From: Halochromatium salexigens
Lineage (GTDB): Bacteria > Pseudomonadota > Gammaproteobacteria > Chromatiales > Chromatiaceae
DNA length: 43,868 nt
Direction: 5' to 3'
Assembly: GCF_016653295.1 (NCBI RefSeq)
Contig: NZ_NHSF01000056.1
Location: 1-43,868 of the forward strand
The translations under genes were made by a program, and so were the position numbers. The number at the start of each line of letters is the position of its first letter. Position 1 is the stretch's first letter. Below the pieces are notes generated by a model. It saw only the letters and a program-made list of their open reading frames with translations, was not told where the DNA came from and did no database searches. This document shows positions 8,708-18,539 of this stretch, in pieces.

Positions 8708-9151
8708 TCAGCCTGCGAGCCTTGCCTTCACCGCGCCGCTGACCGCAGCCATATCGGCGCGCCCCTGGAGCTTGGGCTTGAGCAGGCCCATGACCTTGCC
8801 CATGTCCTGCATGCCGGCGGCGCCGGTGTCGGCGATGGCGCTGTTGATCAGCGCATCGATCTCCTCGTCGCTCAACGCGGCGGGCATGTAGTCCTGACAG
8901 ATCTCGATCTCGAAGCGTTCCTTCTCGGCGAGATCCTCGCGCCCGGCCTCGCTGTACTGCGCGACCGAGTCGCGCCGCTGCTTGAGCATCTTGTCGAGCA
9001 CCGCGAGCACCTGGGTCTCGTCGAGTTCGCTGCGCTCATCGACCTCGCGCTGCTTGATGGCGGCATGAATGAGCCGAATCACCCCGAGACGAGCCTTGTC
9101 GCCGGACTTCATCGCCGCCTTCATGTCGGCCTGTAAGCGCGCTTTCAACAT
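8708..9151 (-). CDS. yqeY: GatB/YqeY domain protein
   Basis: A 147-residue stand-alone YqeY protein related to the tail domain of the amidotransferase subunit GatB. Typical motifs are the start [49 protein letters not shown] and GKVMGLLKPKLQGRADMAAV. The exact biochemical role is not settled; a link to tRNA amidation or tRNA binding is assumed from the GatB tail. Its start overlaps the rpsU stop by one base (TGATG), so the genes are translationally coupled. Insertion of yqeY between rpsU and dnaG is common in Gammaproteobacteria outside enterics. Confidence 0.95.
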   Translation of the reverse strand: MLKARLQADMKAAMKSGDKARLGVIRLIHAAIKQREVDERSELDETQVLAVLDKMLKQRRDSVAQYSEAGREDLAEKERFEIEICQDYMPAALSDEEIDALINSAIADTGAAGMQDMGKVMGLLKPKLQGRADMAAVSGAVKARLAG

Positions 9152-9366
9152 CAGAACGTGCGTTCCCAGCGCCGCGCCTCGCGCGAGAGCTTCTTGTGGT
9201 GGCGTTTCACGGCCGCGGCTTTCTTGCGCTTGCGCTCGCTGGTCGGCTTTTCATAGAACTCGCGACGACGCACCTCGGCGAGGACGCCGGCCTTTTCACA
9301 CGAGCGTTTGAAGCGACGCAGGGCCACCTCGAAGGGTTCATTGTCTTTGACGCGGACGCTGGGCAT
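9151..9366 (-). CDS. rpsU: 30S ribosomal protein bS21
   Basis: A 71-residue basic protein with the S21 signature [38 protein letters not shown] and a Lys/Arg-rich tail. bS21 binds near the anti-Shine-Dalgarno region of the 30S subunit and helps initiation. Length matches the family. It opens the macromolecular-synthesis operon and faces tsaD across a 120-base divergent intergenic region, the same rpsU/tsaD arrangement as in E. coli. Confidence 0.98.
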   Translation of the reverse strand: MPSVRVKDNEPFEVALRRFKRSCEKAGVLAEVRRREFYEKPTSERKRKKAAAVKRHHKKLSREARRWERTF

Positions 9367-9429
9367 GTAGACTCCCGTTGGCGATGTCCAGTGGGTGGGA
9401 TCAATCGGTTACACTACGGATAATCTACC

Positions 9430-9459
9430 AGCATAGCCGGTGAATGCCGACTGATGCAA
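9430..9459 (-). promoter_or_regulatory. Candidate sigma-70 promoter for the rpsU operon
   Basis: On the minus strand TTGCAT (9454-9459) and TATGCT (9430-9435) are separated by 18 bases, 64 bases upstream of the rpsU start. It is a fair match in a divergent rpsU/tsaD region. It is based on consensus reading only. Confidence 0.4.
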
Positions 9460-9486
9460 CCAGCAATCTTTCAGGAGCTGACCCGG

Positions 9487-10539
9487 ATGCGTGTGCTTGG
9501 TATCGAGACCTCCTGCGACGAGACTGGGGTCGCCCTCTACGACGGCGGACCCGATGGCGCCGGGCTGCTGGCGCACGCGGTCTACAGCCAGGTCGAGCTG
9601 CATGCCGAATATGGCGGCGTGGTGCCAGAGCTGGCCTCGCGGGATCACATCCGCAAGCTGCTACCGCTGATCGAGCAGGTGCTGGACGAGGCTGGGCTGA
9701 GCGCGGCCGAGATCGAGGGCATCGCCTACACGGCGGGGCCGGGGTTGGTCGGGGCGCTGCTGGTCGGCGCCGCGCTCGGGCGCAGCCTGGCCTGGGCCTG
9801 GGGCGTGCCGGCGCTGGCGGTGCATCACATGGAAGGGCATTTGCTCGCGCCACTGCTGGAAGACCCGGCGCCAGCCTTCCCGTTCGTGGCGTTGTTGGTC
9901 TCGGGTGGGCATACGCAGCTCGTCGACGTGCAGGCCATCGGCCGCTATCGCATCCTTGGCGAATCGGTCGATGATGCCGCCGGCGAGGCCTTCGACAAGA
10001 CCGCGAAGATCCTCGGCCTGCCGTATCCGGGTGGTCCCGCGCTCGCCCGGCTCGCCGAGCAGGGCGATCCGACTCGGTATCGGTTCCCACGGCCGATGAC
10101 CGATCGGCCCGGGCTGGATTTCAGCTTCAGTGGGCTGAAGACCTTTGCGCTCAATGCCTGGCGGCAGGTGCAAGCCGAGCGCGAGGATCTCGAACAGGCG
10201 CGCGCCGACATCGCGCGCGCGTTCGAAGAAGCGGTGGTCGACACATTGCTGATCAAGTGCCGGCGCGCGGTCGAGGCCGCCGGCGCGGAGCGCCTGATCA
10301 TGGCCGGCGGGGTGAGTGCCAATCGGCGCCTGCGCGCGCGCATGGATGAGCAGATGGATGCGCGCGGGGTCGCGGTCTTCTATCCACGCGCGGCGCTGTG
10401 TACCGATAACGGCGCGATGATCGCCTTGGCGGGGCATGAACGCCTGGTGGCCGGTCAGCATGAGGCGTTGAGCTTTGGTGCGCGCCCACGCTGGGCGCTC
10501 GAGGCGCTGTCCACGCTCGACGGCGATCCTGCGTCCTGA
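9487..10539 (+). CDS. tsaD: tRNA N6-threonylcarbamoyladenosine transferase TsaD
   Basis: Transfers the threonylcarbamoyl group to A37 of ANN-decoding tRNAs, working with TsaB and TsaE. The 350-residue protein begins [17 protein letters not shown], has the metal-binding HHMEGHL motif and [10 protein letters not shown], and ends with the nucleotide-binding part ([25 protein letters not shown]). The ATG at 9487 is preferred to 9454 because AGGAG lies at 9473-9477 and because family members start at this point. Divergent from rpsU. Confidence 0.97.
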   Translation: MRVLGIETSCDETGVALYDGGPDGAGLLAHAVYSQVELHAEYGGVVPELASRDHIRKLLPLIEQVLDEAGLSAAEIEGIAYTAGPGLVGALLVGAALGRSLAWAWGVPALAVHHMEGHLLAPLLEDPAPAFPFVALLVSGGHTQLVDVQAIGRYRILGESVDDAAGEAFDKTAKILGLPYPGGPALARLAEQGDPTRYRFPRPMTDRPGLDFSFSGLKTFALNAWRQVQAEREDLEQARADIARAFEEAVVDTLLIKCRRAVEAAGAERLIMAGGVSANRRLRARMDEQMDARGVAVFYPRAALCTDNGAMIALAGHERLVAGQHEALSFGARPRWALEALSTLDGDPAS

Positions 10540-10559
10540 TACCTGAACTCATCCCCTGC

Positions 10560-11240
10560 TCAAGGCCTGTCGCGCTCGTGCGCGCCGCTGTCGTTCGCGC
10601 CACCGATACGGTCTTCAGTGCCACTGAGCAGATTGCGGATATTGCTGCGATGGCGCCAGAACAGCAGCAGCGTCATCAGGGTCTGCATGCCGACCAGCAC
10701 CCCGGTGCCGCTGTCGGCGTGCAGTGGCCAGAGCAGCCAGATCAGCAGCGGCGCGGCGGCCATCGAGACGAGCGCCGAGGCCGAGGACACCTTGAGCACC
10801 TTGGCGACGAAGAGCCAGATCGCGGCAACCGCAGCGCCGAGTGAGAGCAAGAGTCCGAATTGCACGCCAAGCGCCGTGGCCACGCCCTTGCCGCCCTGGA
10901 AGCCGAAGAAGACCGGATAGAGGTGGCCGAGGAAGGCCGCCAGCCCCACGGCGGCGAGCAACCAGGCGCTGGCATCCACCAGGCCCATGGCGCCGAGCAG
11001 ATGCGCGGCGAACATCGGCAGGAAACCTTTGAGGCTGTCGCCGAACAGGGTGATCGCCGCCGCCTTGCGCGCCTTGGGACCACCGATACGCAGCACATTG
11101 GTCGCGCCTGGGTTGCCCGAACCTTGGGTACGGGGGTCGGCAAGGCCCAGGGCGCGACAGACGAGGATCGCGCTCGAAATCGAGCCGAGCAGGTAGGCGC
11201 AGGCGATCAGCGCGGTGTTGGCGAAGAGCAGTAGGTCCAT
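10560..11240 (-). CDS. plsY: Glycerol-3-phosphate acyltransferase PlsY
   Basis: First step of phospholipid synthesis: transfers acyl from acyl-phosphate to glycerol-3-phosphate in the inner membrane. The 226-residue protein has several membrane segments and the family motifs LGSISSAILVCRALGLADPR, GSGNPGATNVLR (phosphate-binding loop region) and FLGHLYPVFFGFQGGKGVAT. The C-terminal 20 residues are polar and slightly longer than usual. Convergent with tsaD (20-base gap) and divergent from folB, the conserved plsY/folB arrangement of Gammaproteobacteria. Confidence 0.96.
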   Translation of the reverse strand: MDLLLFANTALIACAYLLGSISSAILVCRALGLADPRTQGSGNPGATNVLRIGGPKARKAAAITLFGDSLKGFLPMFAAHLLGAMGLVDASAWLLAAVGLAAFLGHLYPVFFGFQGGKGVATALGVQFGLLLSLGAAVAAIWLFVAKVLKVSSASALVSMAAAPLLIWLLWPLHADSGTGVLVGMQTLMTLLLFWRHRSNIRNLLSGTEDRIGGANDSGAHERDRP

Positions 11241-11387
11241 GGGCGGCTATTGGACGGGCTGAGAGGGCATTGGTCAAGCGCCATCGTCTGTGACGGGATG
11301 GTTGCAAATATGGCTCAGAGCGCCATGATGCCTGCCAACGAGGACTCGGCGCTGAAGAATGCGCGCAACAGCGGAGACACGACAGGC

Positions 11388-11831
11388 ATGGATATCGTAT
11401 TCATCAAGGGGCTACGGGTCGAGACCATCATCGGCATCTACGACTGGGAGAAGGCGATTCGCCAGCCCGTGGTGCTCGATGTCGAGATGGGCACCGACGT
11501 GCGGCGTGGCGCCGCCAGCGATCGCATCCAGGACGCGCTCGACTACAAGGCCGTCTCCAAGCGGCTCAAGACGTTCATCGGTGAATCCCGCTTCGAGCTG
11601 GTCGAGACCCTGGCCGAGCGCTGCGCGGCGATCATCCTGGACGAGTTCGCGGTGCCTTGGGTACGGCTGACCTTGAACAAGATCGGCGCGCTGAGTGACG
11701 CCGAAGGCGTCGGCGTCATCATCGAGCGCGAGCCGCGCGGGCAGCCATCGGAAGCGACCGGCTCGCGGAGCGACGCCGCGAACGACAGCTCAGGGCAGGC
11801 GGATGCCGAGCACGGATCAGCCTCGGCCTGA
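11388..11831 (+). CDS. folB: Dihydroneopterin aldolase FolB
   Basis: Cleaves 7,8-dihydroneopterin in folate synthesis. The start MDIVFIKGLRVETIIGIYDWE matches FolB N-termini; the ATG at 11388 is chosen on this basis, with GGAG upstream. Conserved parts are ALDYKAVSKRL, FELVETLAERCA and the lysine in LNKIGALSDAEGVGVIIER. The normal domain ends near residue 117; the remaining roughly 30 residues (RGQPSEATGSRSDAANDSSG...) are low-complexity, and their final part is encoded in DNA that also encodes the beginning of FolK in another frame. Confidence 0.95.
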   Translation: MDIVFIKGLRVETIIGIYDWEKAIRQPVVLDVEMGTDVRRGAASDRIQDALDYKAVSKRLKTFIGESRFELVETLAERCAAIILDEFAVPWVRLTLNKIGALSDAEGVGVIIEREPRGQPSEATGSRSDAANDSSGQADAEHGSASA

Positions 11832-12426
11832 GCGATCGATACAGGCCGCCGGTCCAGCACGGCGCTGCTGGATCAGCCTCGGCAGCAACCGCGCGCGCGA
11901 GGCCTCGATCCGGGGCGGCGTGCAGGGGCTGCGGCACGCCTTCGGGGCGCTCATCTTGTCGCCGGTCTACGAAACCGAGGCGGAGGGCTTCGTGGGTGAT
12001 CCCTTCCTGAATCTGGTCGCCGGCATCGAGACGACGCTGACGGTGGGCGAGATTCGGGCCATCCTGCGCCGCATCGAGGCCGACCATGGCCGCGAGCGCA
12101 GTGGTGAACCATTCGCCCCGCGCACGCTCGATCTGGATCTGCTGACCTTCGGCGACCGCAGCGGTGAGTTCGACGGCTATCGCATCCCGCGCGATGAGAT
12201 CCTGTGTTATGCCTTCGTGCTCGGCCCGCTCGCCGATGTGGCACCCGAGGAACGGCATCCGATCGCTGGGCAGTGCTATGCGGTGCTCTGGGAACAACTT
12301 CTGGCGCGGCTGCGAGCCGAGCGGTTGGGCGATCGTCAAACCGCCGCCTCTCGAGATCCAGCAAACGAGCCGGCCGAGCATTGGTCGCCACTACACCGCT
12401 TCACGCTGACTCTCGTTGGTCCGTGA
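11803..12426 (+). CDS. folK: 2-amino-4-hydroxy-6-hydroxymethyldihydropteridine pyrophosphokinase FolK
   Basis: Transfers pyrophosphate to the pterin just downstream of FolB in folate synthesis. HPPK motifs are SLGSN near the start, LILSPVYETEAEGF, DPFLNLVAGIET, and the active-site region FAPRTLDLDLLTFG. The ATG at 11803 has GGCAGGCGG upstream and makes folK overlap folB by 29 bases. The C-terminal 40 or so residues are not conserved. FolK adjacent to FolB fits sequential steps of the pathway. Confidence 0.94.
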   Translation: MPSTDQPRPERSIQAAGPARRCWISLGSNRAREASIRGGVQGLRHAFGALILSPVYETEAEGFVGDPFLNLVAGIETTLTVGEIRAILRRIEADHGRERSGEPFAPRTLDLDLLTFGDRSGEFDGYRIPRDEILCYAFVLGPLADVAPEERHPIAGQCYAVLWEQLLARLRAERLGDRQTAASRDPANEPAEHWSPLHRFTLTLVGP

Positions 12427-12443
12427 TCCATGCACAAGCCGCC

Positions 12444-13247
12444 TCATCCTCGGGCCGCCCGCAGCCGCTCCAGGCGCAACCGATGCCGCCCATCGAACAG
12501 CCGCCGAGCGCCGATCCAGACCGCGGCGACGCTGCCGAGCCCGGTGCCGCTAGCGATCAGGAACATGATCAGCAGCTGATACTTGGCCGCCTCCATCGGC
12601 GGGCTGCCGGCGAGGATCTGACCGGTCATCATCCCTGGCAGGCTGACCAGGCCAGCGGTGGCCATGGCATTGGTGATCGGGATCAGGCCGGCGCGCAAGG
12701 CGTCGCGGCGGATATCGGCGATCGCCTCGCTCCAGGTCGCGCCGAGCAGCAGTTGGGCCTCGATACGGTTGCGACCTTCCCAGGTCTGTCGGGTCAGGCC
12801 ATCGAGGGCGACGGCGATGCCGTTCATGGTGTTGCCAAGCAGCATGCCGAGCAGCGGAATCAGATATTGCGGCTGATACCAGGGCGTGACGCCGATGAGC
12901 ACCGTCAGCGCCACCACCGTGATGCTGAACGAGGACAAAAACATCGACAGCGCGCCGATCCCATAGCCCCAGGCCCCGCGAAAACGCCGCCGCTGTCGCG
13001 CCATCACCTCCCAGCCCGCCACCGAGAGCATCATCAGCGCCAGCAGTCCAATCAGCAGCGGGTTAGTGGTCGCGAACAAGACCTTCAGCACGAGGCCAAG
13101 CAGCACCAACTGCACCGTGCTGCGCGCGGCGGCGATCAGGATACGTCGCTCGATGCCGAGATGCAGGCGCCAGGAGAGCGCGGCCAACAGCAGCACTAGG
13201 CCGGAGGCCAGCGCCAGATCGAAGAGGCTCAGCGAGATCAGGTCCAT
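12444..13247 (-). CDS. fetB: ABC transporter permease, FetB/YbbM (UPF0014) family
   Basis: A 267-residue membrane protein with about seven hydrophobic segments. Family motifs include RSTVQLVLLGLVLKVLF, LLGMLLGNTMNGIAVALD, the cytoplasmic LGATWSEAI and GLVSLPGMMTGQILAGSPP. E. coli FetB with FetA is linked to iron export and oxidative-stress resistance; that role is by homology. The ATG at 13247 has GAGGTGG upstream; a longer frame to 13472 has no conserved sequence. The ATPase partner lies upstream at 13333-14073. Confidence 0.9.
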   Translation of the reverse strand: MDLISLSLFDLALASGLVLLLAALSWRLHLGIERRILIAAARSTVQLVLLGLVLKVLFATTNPLLIGLLALMMLSVAGWEVMARQRRRFRGAWGYGIGALSMFLSSFSITVVALTVLIGVTPWYQPQYLIPLLGMLLGNTMNGIAVALDGLTRQTWEGRNRIEAQLLLGATWSEAIADIRRDALRAGLIPITNAMATAGLVSLPGMMTGQILAGSPPMEAAKYQLLIMFLIASGTGLGSVAAVWIGARRLFDGRHRLRLERLRAARG

Positions 13248-13332
13248 GGTCCAGCCACCTCGATGACGTGGTTGAGGGCGTGCCGGAGTGACTGGCGCAT
13301 CAGGGGCATGATCGGTGGCTTTAGCATTCGCA

Positions 13333-14073
13333 TCAGGCAGGGGATTCCGCTTGTAAGCGACCGGCCTCGATGACGAAACAGCGCCCGCCAGCGGCCTGTG
13401 CCAGGCGCTGGCGTTGATCCGGATCATGACTGGCCCAGAGCACGGCCGCGCGCCGCTGGCGGCGATAGTCATCGATCAGCTGCTCGGCCTGCGCGCGATT
13501 GCTCGGGTCCAGGTTGGCGGTGGCCTCGTCGAGCAGCAGCACCTCTGGGCCGTTGACCAGCAGCCGTGCCAAGGCGAGACGTTGGCGCTCGCCGGTCGAG
13601 AGCCGCTGCACGTCCCAGTCGAGCACATCGGACTGGAAGCCGAGCCGCGCGAGTAAGCGCGCCAGCCCTGTGATTCCGAGTTGGTCGCCCTTGACCTGAG
13701 CGACTTCATCAGGAAAGCCACCCTGCGTCGGTGTCGCGTCGACAGCGCCGGCAGGCGTTGCCATCGCCGACGCTTGGGCTGGTTCAGCGGGCGAGATGGC
13801 GAAATGCGCGCCAACCTGATCGGCCCACCAGCCGGTCTCGGCGGGCAGCAGGCCGACGCGCCGGCGCCACTCGGGGGCGGGGATCAGCGAGCGCGGCTGC
13901 GCGTCGATCAGCACCTCGCCCTGACTCGGGTCCAGGTCGGCGATGGCGCGCAGCAGCAGGCTCTTGCCAGCGCCCGAGGGGCCGGAGATGAAGACCAGCT
14001 CGCCAGCGCCGATCTCAAGCTCGATCGGCGCGAGGAGCTTTGGCTGCAGGCGTGCGAGCGTCAGCGCGGCCAT
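13333..14073 (-). CDS. fetA: ABC transporter ATP-binding protein, FetA/YbbL-like
   Basis: A 246-residue ATPase with Walker A GPSGAGKS, signature LSTGERQRLALARLL, Walker B EVLLLDEATANLD and a switch His in ASHDPDQ. It lies 85 bases upstream of the permease gene and should energise it. Between the Walker A half and the signature is an insertion of about 35 residues (ISPAEPAQASAMATPAGAVD and following), Ala/Thr/Pro-rich and not expected in the family. The start at 14073 overlaps the trmB stop by one base, so trmB-fetA-fetB look co-transcribed. Confidence 0.9.
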   Translation of the reverse strand: MAALTLARLQPKLLAPIELEIGAGELVFISGPSGAGKSLLLRAIADLDPSQGEVLIDAQPRSLIPAPEWRRRVGLLPAETGWWADQVGAHFAISPAEPAQASAMATPAGAVDATPTQGGFPDEVAQVKGDQLGITGLARLLARLGFQSDVLDWDVQRLSTGERQRLALARLLVNGPEVLLLDEATANLDPSNRAQAEQLIDDYRRQRRAAVLWASHDPDQRQRLAQAAGGRCFVIEAGRLQAESPA

Positions 14074-14831
14074 CAGCGGCGCCGGTAGATCAGGTCATGG
14101 ACCTGATGGCCGAGGCGCTGACCCCGGCGCTCGAACTTGGTGATCGGCCGTTGCGCCGGTCGCGCGCTGAACCGGCCCGGCCCGGCGCTGTTCTCGAACA
14201 GCTCGGGGGCGCCGTCGAGCATCGCCAGCATCCAGTCGGCGTAGGGCGTCCAGTCGGTGGCCAGATGGAAGGTGCCGCCGGGTCGCAGCACCCGCGCCAC
14301 GGCGGCGACAAACCCAGGTTGGACGATGCGCCGCTTGTGATGGCGCTTCTTCGGCCAAGGGTCGGGGAAGAACAGCTGCACGCGATCCAGGCTGGCGCTG
14401 GGCAGGCCAGTCTCGAGCAGGGCCGCAGCATCGGCGCGCAGCACACGCACATTGGTCAGTCCCTGCTGCTCGAGCGCGAGCAGCAGATGACCGACACCAG
14501 GGCGGTGGACCTCGAGGCCGATGAAGTCGCGCTCCGGGGCGGCGGCGGCCATCGCCGCCAGTGAGTCGCCGTCGCCGAAGCCGATCTCGAGCGTGATCCG
14601 CCGCGCGGTGGCAAACAGCGCCTGCGGATCGAGCACCTCACCGGGCTGCCAGTCGATGCCAAAGCGCGGCCAGAGTTCACGAAAGGCGCGCTCCTGGCCG
14701 GCTGTCAGCCGGCCCTCGCGCAGCACGAAGCTGCGAATCGGTCGCCTCCCCTGCTCGTGCGACGACACACGGGCTGGCTCAGCGGCATGAGTGCTCGCAT
14801 CTGGGTGACTCAGGATCAGGGTCTTGGTCAT
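14073..14831 (-). CDS. trmB: tRNA (guanine-N7-)-methyltransferase TrmB
   Basis: Forms m7G46 in tRNA using S-adenosylmethionine. The 252-residue protein has LEIGFGDGDSLAAMA (SAM site), FIGLEVHRPGVGHLL, and the hallmark VQLFFPDPWPKKRHHKRRIV. The first 30 or so residues are variable. It begins the trmB-fetA-fetB group and is divergent from the Uma2-family gene. Confidence 0.96.
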   Translation of the reverse strand: MTKTLILSHPDASTHAAEPARVSSHEQGRRPIRSFVLREGRLTAGQERAFRELWPRFGIDWQPGEVLDPQALFATARRITLEIGFGDGDSLAAMAAAAPERDFIGLEVHRPGVGHLLLALEQQGLTNVRVLRADAAALLETGLPSASLDRVQLFFPDPWPKKRHHKRRIVQPGFVAAVARVLRPGGTFHLATDWTPYADWMLAMLDGAPELFENSAGPGRFSARPAQRPITKFERRGQRLGHQVHDLIYRRR

Positions 14832-14909
14832 CGCTCTGGTCTACTGTCTCGAGTCGCTGTGCCGCTGGTGCTAAGGTATTGGTCTTCATGGACCAACCGG
14901 GAGCCCCAC

Positions 14910-15518
14910 ATGTCCAATCTCGCTGTGTCGTCATTCATCACCGTCGACGATTACCTGGCTGGCGAGGCCGAGTCGCCGATCAAGCACGAATATGTGGATG
15001 GTGAGGTCTTTGCGATGGGCGGCGCCTCGGATGCGCATGTCACCATCGCGGGCAACGTCTTCAGCCTGCTACGCGCCCACCTGCGCGGCGGCCCGTGCCG
15101 AGTCTACATCACCGACATGAAGCTCCAGGTGGAGCAGGCCAACGCCTTCTTCTATCCCGATGTCTTCGTCACCTGCGCAGCAGCCGACGCGGCGGAGCCA
15201 TTGATCAAGCGCTCGCCGACGGTCATCATCGAGGTCTTGTCGAAGTCGACCGAGGGCTATGACCGTGGCGACAAGTTCACGCGCTACCGCCTGCTCGATA
15301 GCCTACAGGAGTATGTCCTGATCGATTCGCGTCGGCATGTGATCGAGGTGTTTCGTCGTCATGCCGACGGTTGGCTGCTGCAGCCGGTGGCCGAAGACGG
15401 TCGGCTGCAGCTGCAGGCCCTGGATTTCGACTGCACGATGGACGCGATCTACGAGGATGTAACCCTGGAGCCGGTGGGCGACGAGCCAGACGGCGAGCCC
15501 TTGACCAAGGTGGTCTGA
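14910..15518 (+). CDS. Uma2 family (DUF820) PD-(D/E)XK nuclease-like protein
   Basis: A 202-residue protein of the Uma2 family, common in cyanobacteria and in some purple bacteria, usually as many paralogues. Restriction-like fold residues are visible: EYVDGEVFAMGG, FYPDVFVTC (Asp), VIIEVLSKST (Glu) and GDKFTRYR (Lys). Substrate and biological role are not established; many are linked to mobile elements. The ATG at 14910 has GGGAG upstream. It stands alone, between divergent trmB and convergent thiG. Confidence 0.88.
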   Translation: MSNLAVSSFITVDDYLAGEAESPIKHEYVDGEVFAMGGASDAHVTIAGNVFSLLRAHLRGGPCRVYITDMKLQVEQANAFFYPDVFVTCAAADAAEPLIKRSPTVIIEVLSKSTEGYDRGDKFTRYRLLDSLQEYVLIDSRRHVIEVFRRHADGWLLQPVAEDGRLQLQALDFDCTMDAIYEDVTLEPVGDEPDGEPLTKVV

Positions 15519-15520
15519 TA

Positions 15521-16318
<798 letters not shown>

Positions 16319-16402
16319 AGCGAGCTGAACAGTCAGTGAAGGATTGAGGTCGACGATAGCGGATTGGGCGGCGCTTCCGCGCTGCGGATTGTCTTGCCCC
16401 AC

Positions 16403-16609
16403 TCAGCCACCGCCGACGGCATGGATGATCTCGACCTGATCACCGGCCTGAAGTTCATGCTCGGGGAAGCGCCCGCGCGGCACCAGCTCGCGGTTGACCT
16501 CGACGGCGAGGCGGCGCTCGGCAAGGCCGAGCTGCTCGAGCAGGCCGGACATGCGCATGGCATCGGGAATCGTCTTGGGCTCGCCGTTGACGTGGATCTG
16601 CATCGACAT
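16403..16609 (-). CDS. thiS: Sulfur carrier protein ThiS
   Basis: A 68-residue ubiquitin-fold protein ending in Gly-Gly (HAVGGG), the terminus that is adenylated and thiocarboxylated to give sulfur to ThiG. MQIHVNGEPKTIPDA, LVPRGRFPEHELQAGDQVEI and length all fit the family. It starts at ATG 16609, 53 bases from the divergent acyl-CoA ligase start; that gap is too short for a TPP riboswitch and none is seen. Confidence 0.95.
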   Translation of the reverse strand: MSMQIHVNGEPKTIPDAMRMSGLLEQLGLAERRLAVEVNRELVPRGRFPEHELQAGDQVEIIHAVGGG

Positions 16610-16662
16610 CGGCTAATATCTCCTGATCTCTACGAACCAAAACCAATGGGGAGGCACCGCCC

Positions 16663-18483
16663 GTGAATCAATGGTCGGAGGATTTGATCTCGGTCGAGCG
16701 CGCAGGCACGCTCGATGGGCTCTTTCATCAACGCCTGCATCGCTCACCAGACCGCCCCGCGTACCAATGGTTCGATCGCGGTGCCGAGACCTGGCGGCAG
16801 TTGACCTGGCGCGAGACCGCCGAGCAGGTCGCGCGCTGGCGCGCCGCACTCAGTGGCGAGTCCTTGCATCCCGGGGATCGCGTCGCGGTGTTGCTGCGTA
16901 ATGGCCCGGACTGGGTGATCTTCGATCAGGCCGCGCTCTCGCTGGGGCTGGTCAGCGTGCCGCTGTATACCGATGATCGCGCCGAGAACGCGGCGCATAT
17001 CCTCCAGGACGCCGATTGTAAGGTGCTGCTGATCCAGGATGCCAGCCGCTGGAAGCGTTTGGCGCCGGCCCTCGGCGAGGCACGCTACCCGCAGCGGGTG
17101 GTAATCCTCGAGGACAGCGAACAGTCGCGCCGGGTCGCCACCTATGACGAACGCGCGGTGATCGCCGCGCGCTGGCTGCCGGAGCGCGGCGAGCCCTGGG
17201 CGCAACGCGTCGCCGATCCGCATTCGCTCGCGACCATCGTCTACACCTCCGGCACCACCGGCCGGCCGAAGGGTGTGATGCTGAGCCATGTCAATATCCT
17301 CGCGAATGCCCACGCGAGCGTGACCATGCTCGATGTCTACCAGGAAGACCTCTTCCTGTCGTTCCTGCCGCTCTCGCACATGCTCGAGCGCATGGGCAGC
17401 TATTACCTGCCGATGATGACCGGCTCCACCGTCGCCTACGCGCGCTCGATCACGCAGCTCGGCGAGGATCTGCAGACCATTCGTCCCAGCGTGATCATCG
17501 CCGTGCCGCGCGTGTTCGAGCGCGTCTATCAGCGCATCCAGGATCAGCTCGAAGGACGCCCCAAGCCGCTGCGCGCGCTGTTCAAGCTCGCGGTCGACGT
17601 CGGCTGGATGGCCTTCGAGCACCGCCAGGGGCGCCGGGGTTGGCATCCGCTGCTGCTGCTCTGGCCCTGGCTGCGGCGCAAGGTCGCGCGGCCGGTGTTG
17701 GAGCGACTCGGCGGGCGGCTGCGCGCGGCGGTGAGCGGCGGCGCGCCCATGCCGTTCGGGGTCGCGCGGCTGTTCATCGGCTTGGAACTCCCCTTGGTGC
17801 AGGGCTATGGGCTCACCGAAACCAGCCCGGTGGTGGCGGTGAATCCGCTCGAGGACAATCGGCCCGACAGCGTCGGCATCCCGCTGCGCGGCATCCAGGT
17901 GCGCATCGGCGCCGATGACGAGCTGCAGGTGAAAGGCCCCTGCAACATGCTCGGTTACTGGAACAACCATGCCGCGACCGCGCATCTGTTCACCGCCGAT
18001 GGCTGGCTGCGCACTGGCGATCAGGCGCGCATCGACGGCCGTCATGTCTACATCACCGGTCGCATCAAGGACATCCTGGTGCTCTCCAACGGCGAGAAGG
18101 TGCCGCCAGCGGATATGGAGATGACCCTCGGGCTGGACCCGTTGTTCGATCAGGTGTTGATCGTCGGCGAGGGGCGCTCCTATCTGACCGCGCTGCTGGT
18201 GATGAACCCTGATCTCTGGCCGAGCTTGGCGCGCGACTATGGCCTGGACCCGGAGCACGCGGAGAGCCTGTCGCATCCGCCGCTGCTGCGCGACCTGGTG
18301 AAGCGCATCCGCGACGCCCTGGCCGACTTCCCGGGCTACGCGAAGGTGCGCCGGGTGGCGCTGACGCGCGAGCCCTGGTCGGTCGAGAACGGCCTGCTGA
18401 CGCCGACCATGAAGGTCAAGCGCAACCAGGTGCTCGCGCATTATCGCGACGCGGTCGAGCGGATGTATGCCGAGCATCTTTAG
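16663..18483 (+). CDS. Long-chain acyl-CoA synthetase-like AMP-binding protein
   Basis: A 606-residue ANL-family ligase expected to activate fatty acids with ATP and CoA. It has the AMP-binding P-loop YTSGTTGRPKGVMLSH, then FLPLSHMLER, YGLTETSPVV, and the hinge region GWLRTGDQARIDGRHVYITG with RIKDILVLSNGEKVPP. Length and the IIAVPRVFERVYQRI segment resemble the FAA1/FadD15-like long-chain group. The GTG start at 16663 has GGGGAGG upstream. Substrate chain length cannot be read. It is divergent from thiSG. Confidence 0.9.
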   Translation: MNQWSEDLISVERAGTLDGLFHQRLHRSPDRPAYQWFDRGAETWRQLTWRETAEQVARWRAALSGESLHPGDRVAVLLRNGPDWVIFDQAALSLGLVSVPLYTDDRAENAAHILQDADCKVLLIQDASRWKRLAPALGEARYPQRVVILEDSEQSRRVATYDERAVIAARWLPERGEPWAQRVADPHSLATIVYTSGTTGRPKGVMLSHVNILANAHASVTMLDVYQEDLFLSFLPLSHMLERMGSYYLPMMTGSTVAYARSITQLGEDLQTIRPSVIIAVPRVFERVYQRIQDQLEGRPKPLRALFKLAVDVGWMAFEHRQGRRGWHPLLLLWPWLRRKVARPVLERLGGRLRAAVSGGAPMPFGVARLFIGLELPLVQGYGLTETSPVVAVNPLEDNRPDSVGIPLRGIQVRIGADDELQVKGPCNMLGYWNNHAATAHLFTADGWLRTGDQARIDGRHVYITGRIKDILVLSNGEKVPPADMEMTLGLDPLFDQVLIVGEGRSYLTALLVMNPDLWPSLARDYGLDPEHAESLSHPPLLRDLVKRIRDALADFPGYAKVRRVALTREPWSVENGLLTPTMKVKRNQVLAHYRDAVERMYAEHL

Positions 18484-18499
18484 AATCGGCTCTGGCCGC

Positions 18500-18528
18500 T
18501 TGCCCTGGTCGAGCACTGGCTCTAGAAT
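18500..18528 (+). promoter_or_regulatory. Promoter of tRNA-Gly
   Basis: TTGCCC (18500-18505), 17-base spacer, TAGAAT (18523-18528), 11 bases before the mature tRNA 5' end. Spacing is ideal for a sigma-70 tRNA promoter. Confidence 0.65.
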
Positions 18529-18539
18529 CGACTGCCCAA

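Noticed and set aside
16610-16662. TPP riboswitch upstream of thiS
   Set aside because: The 53-base divergent gap is too short and lacks the conserved THI-box pattern.
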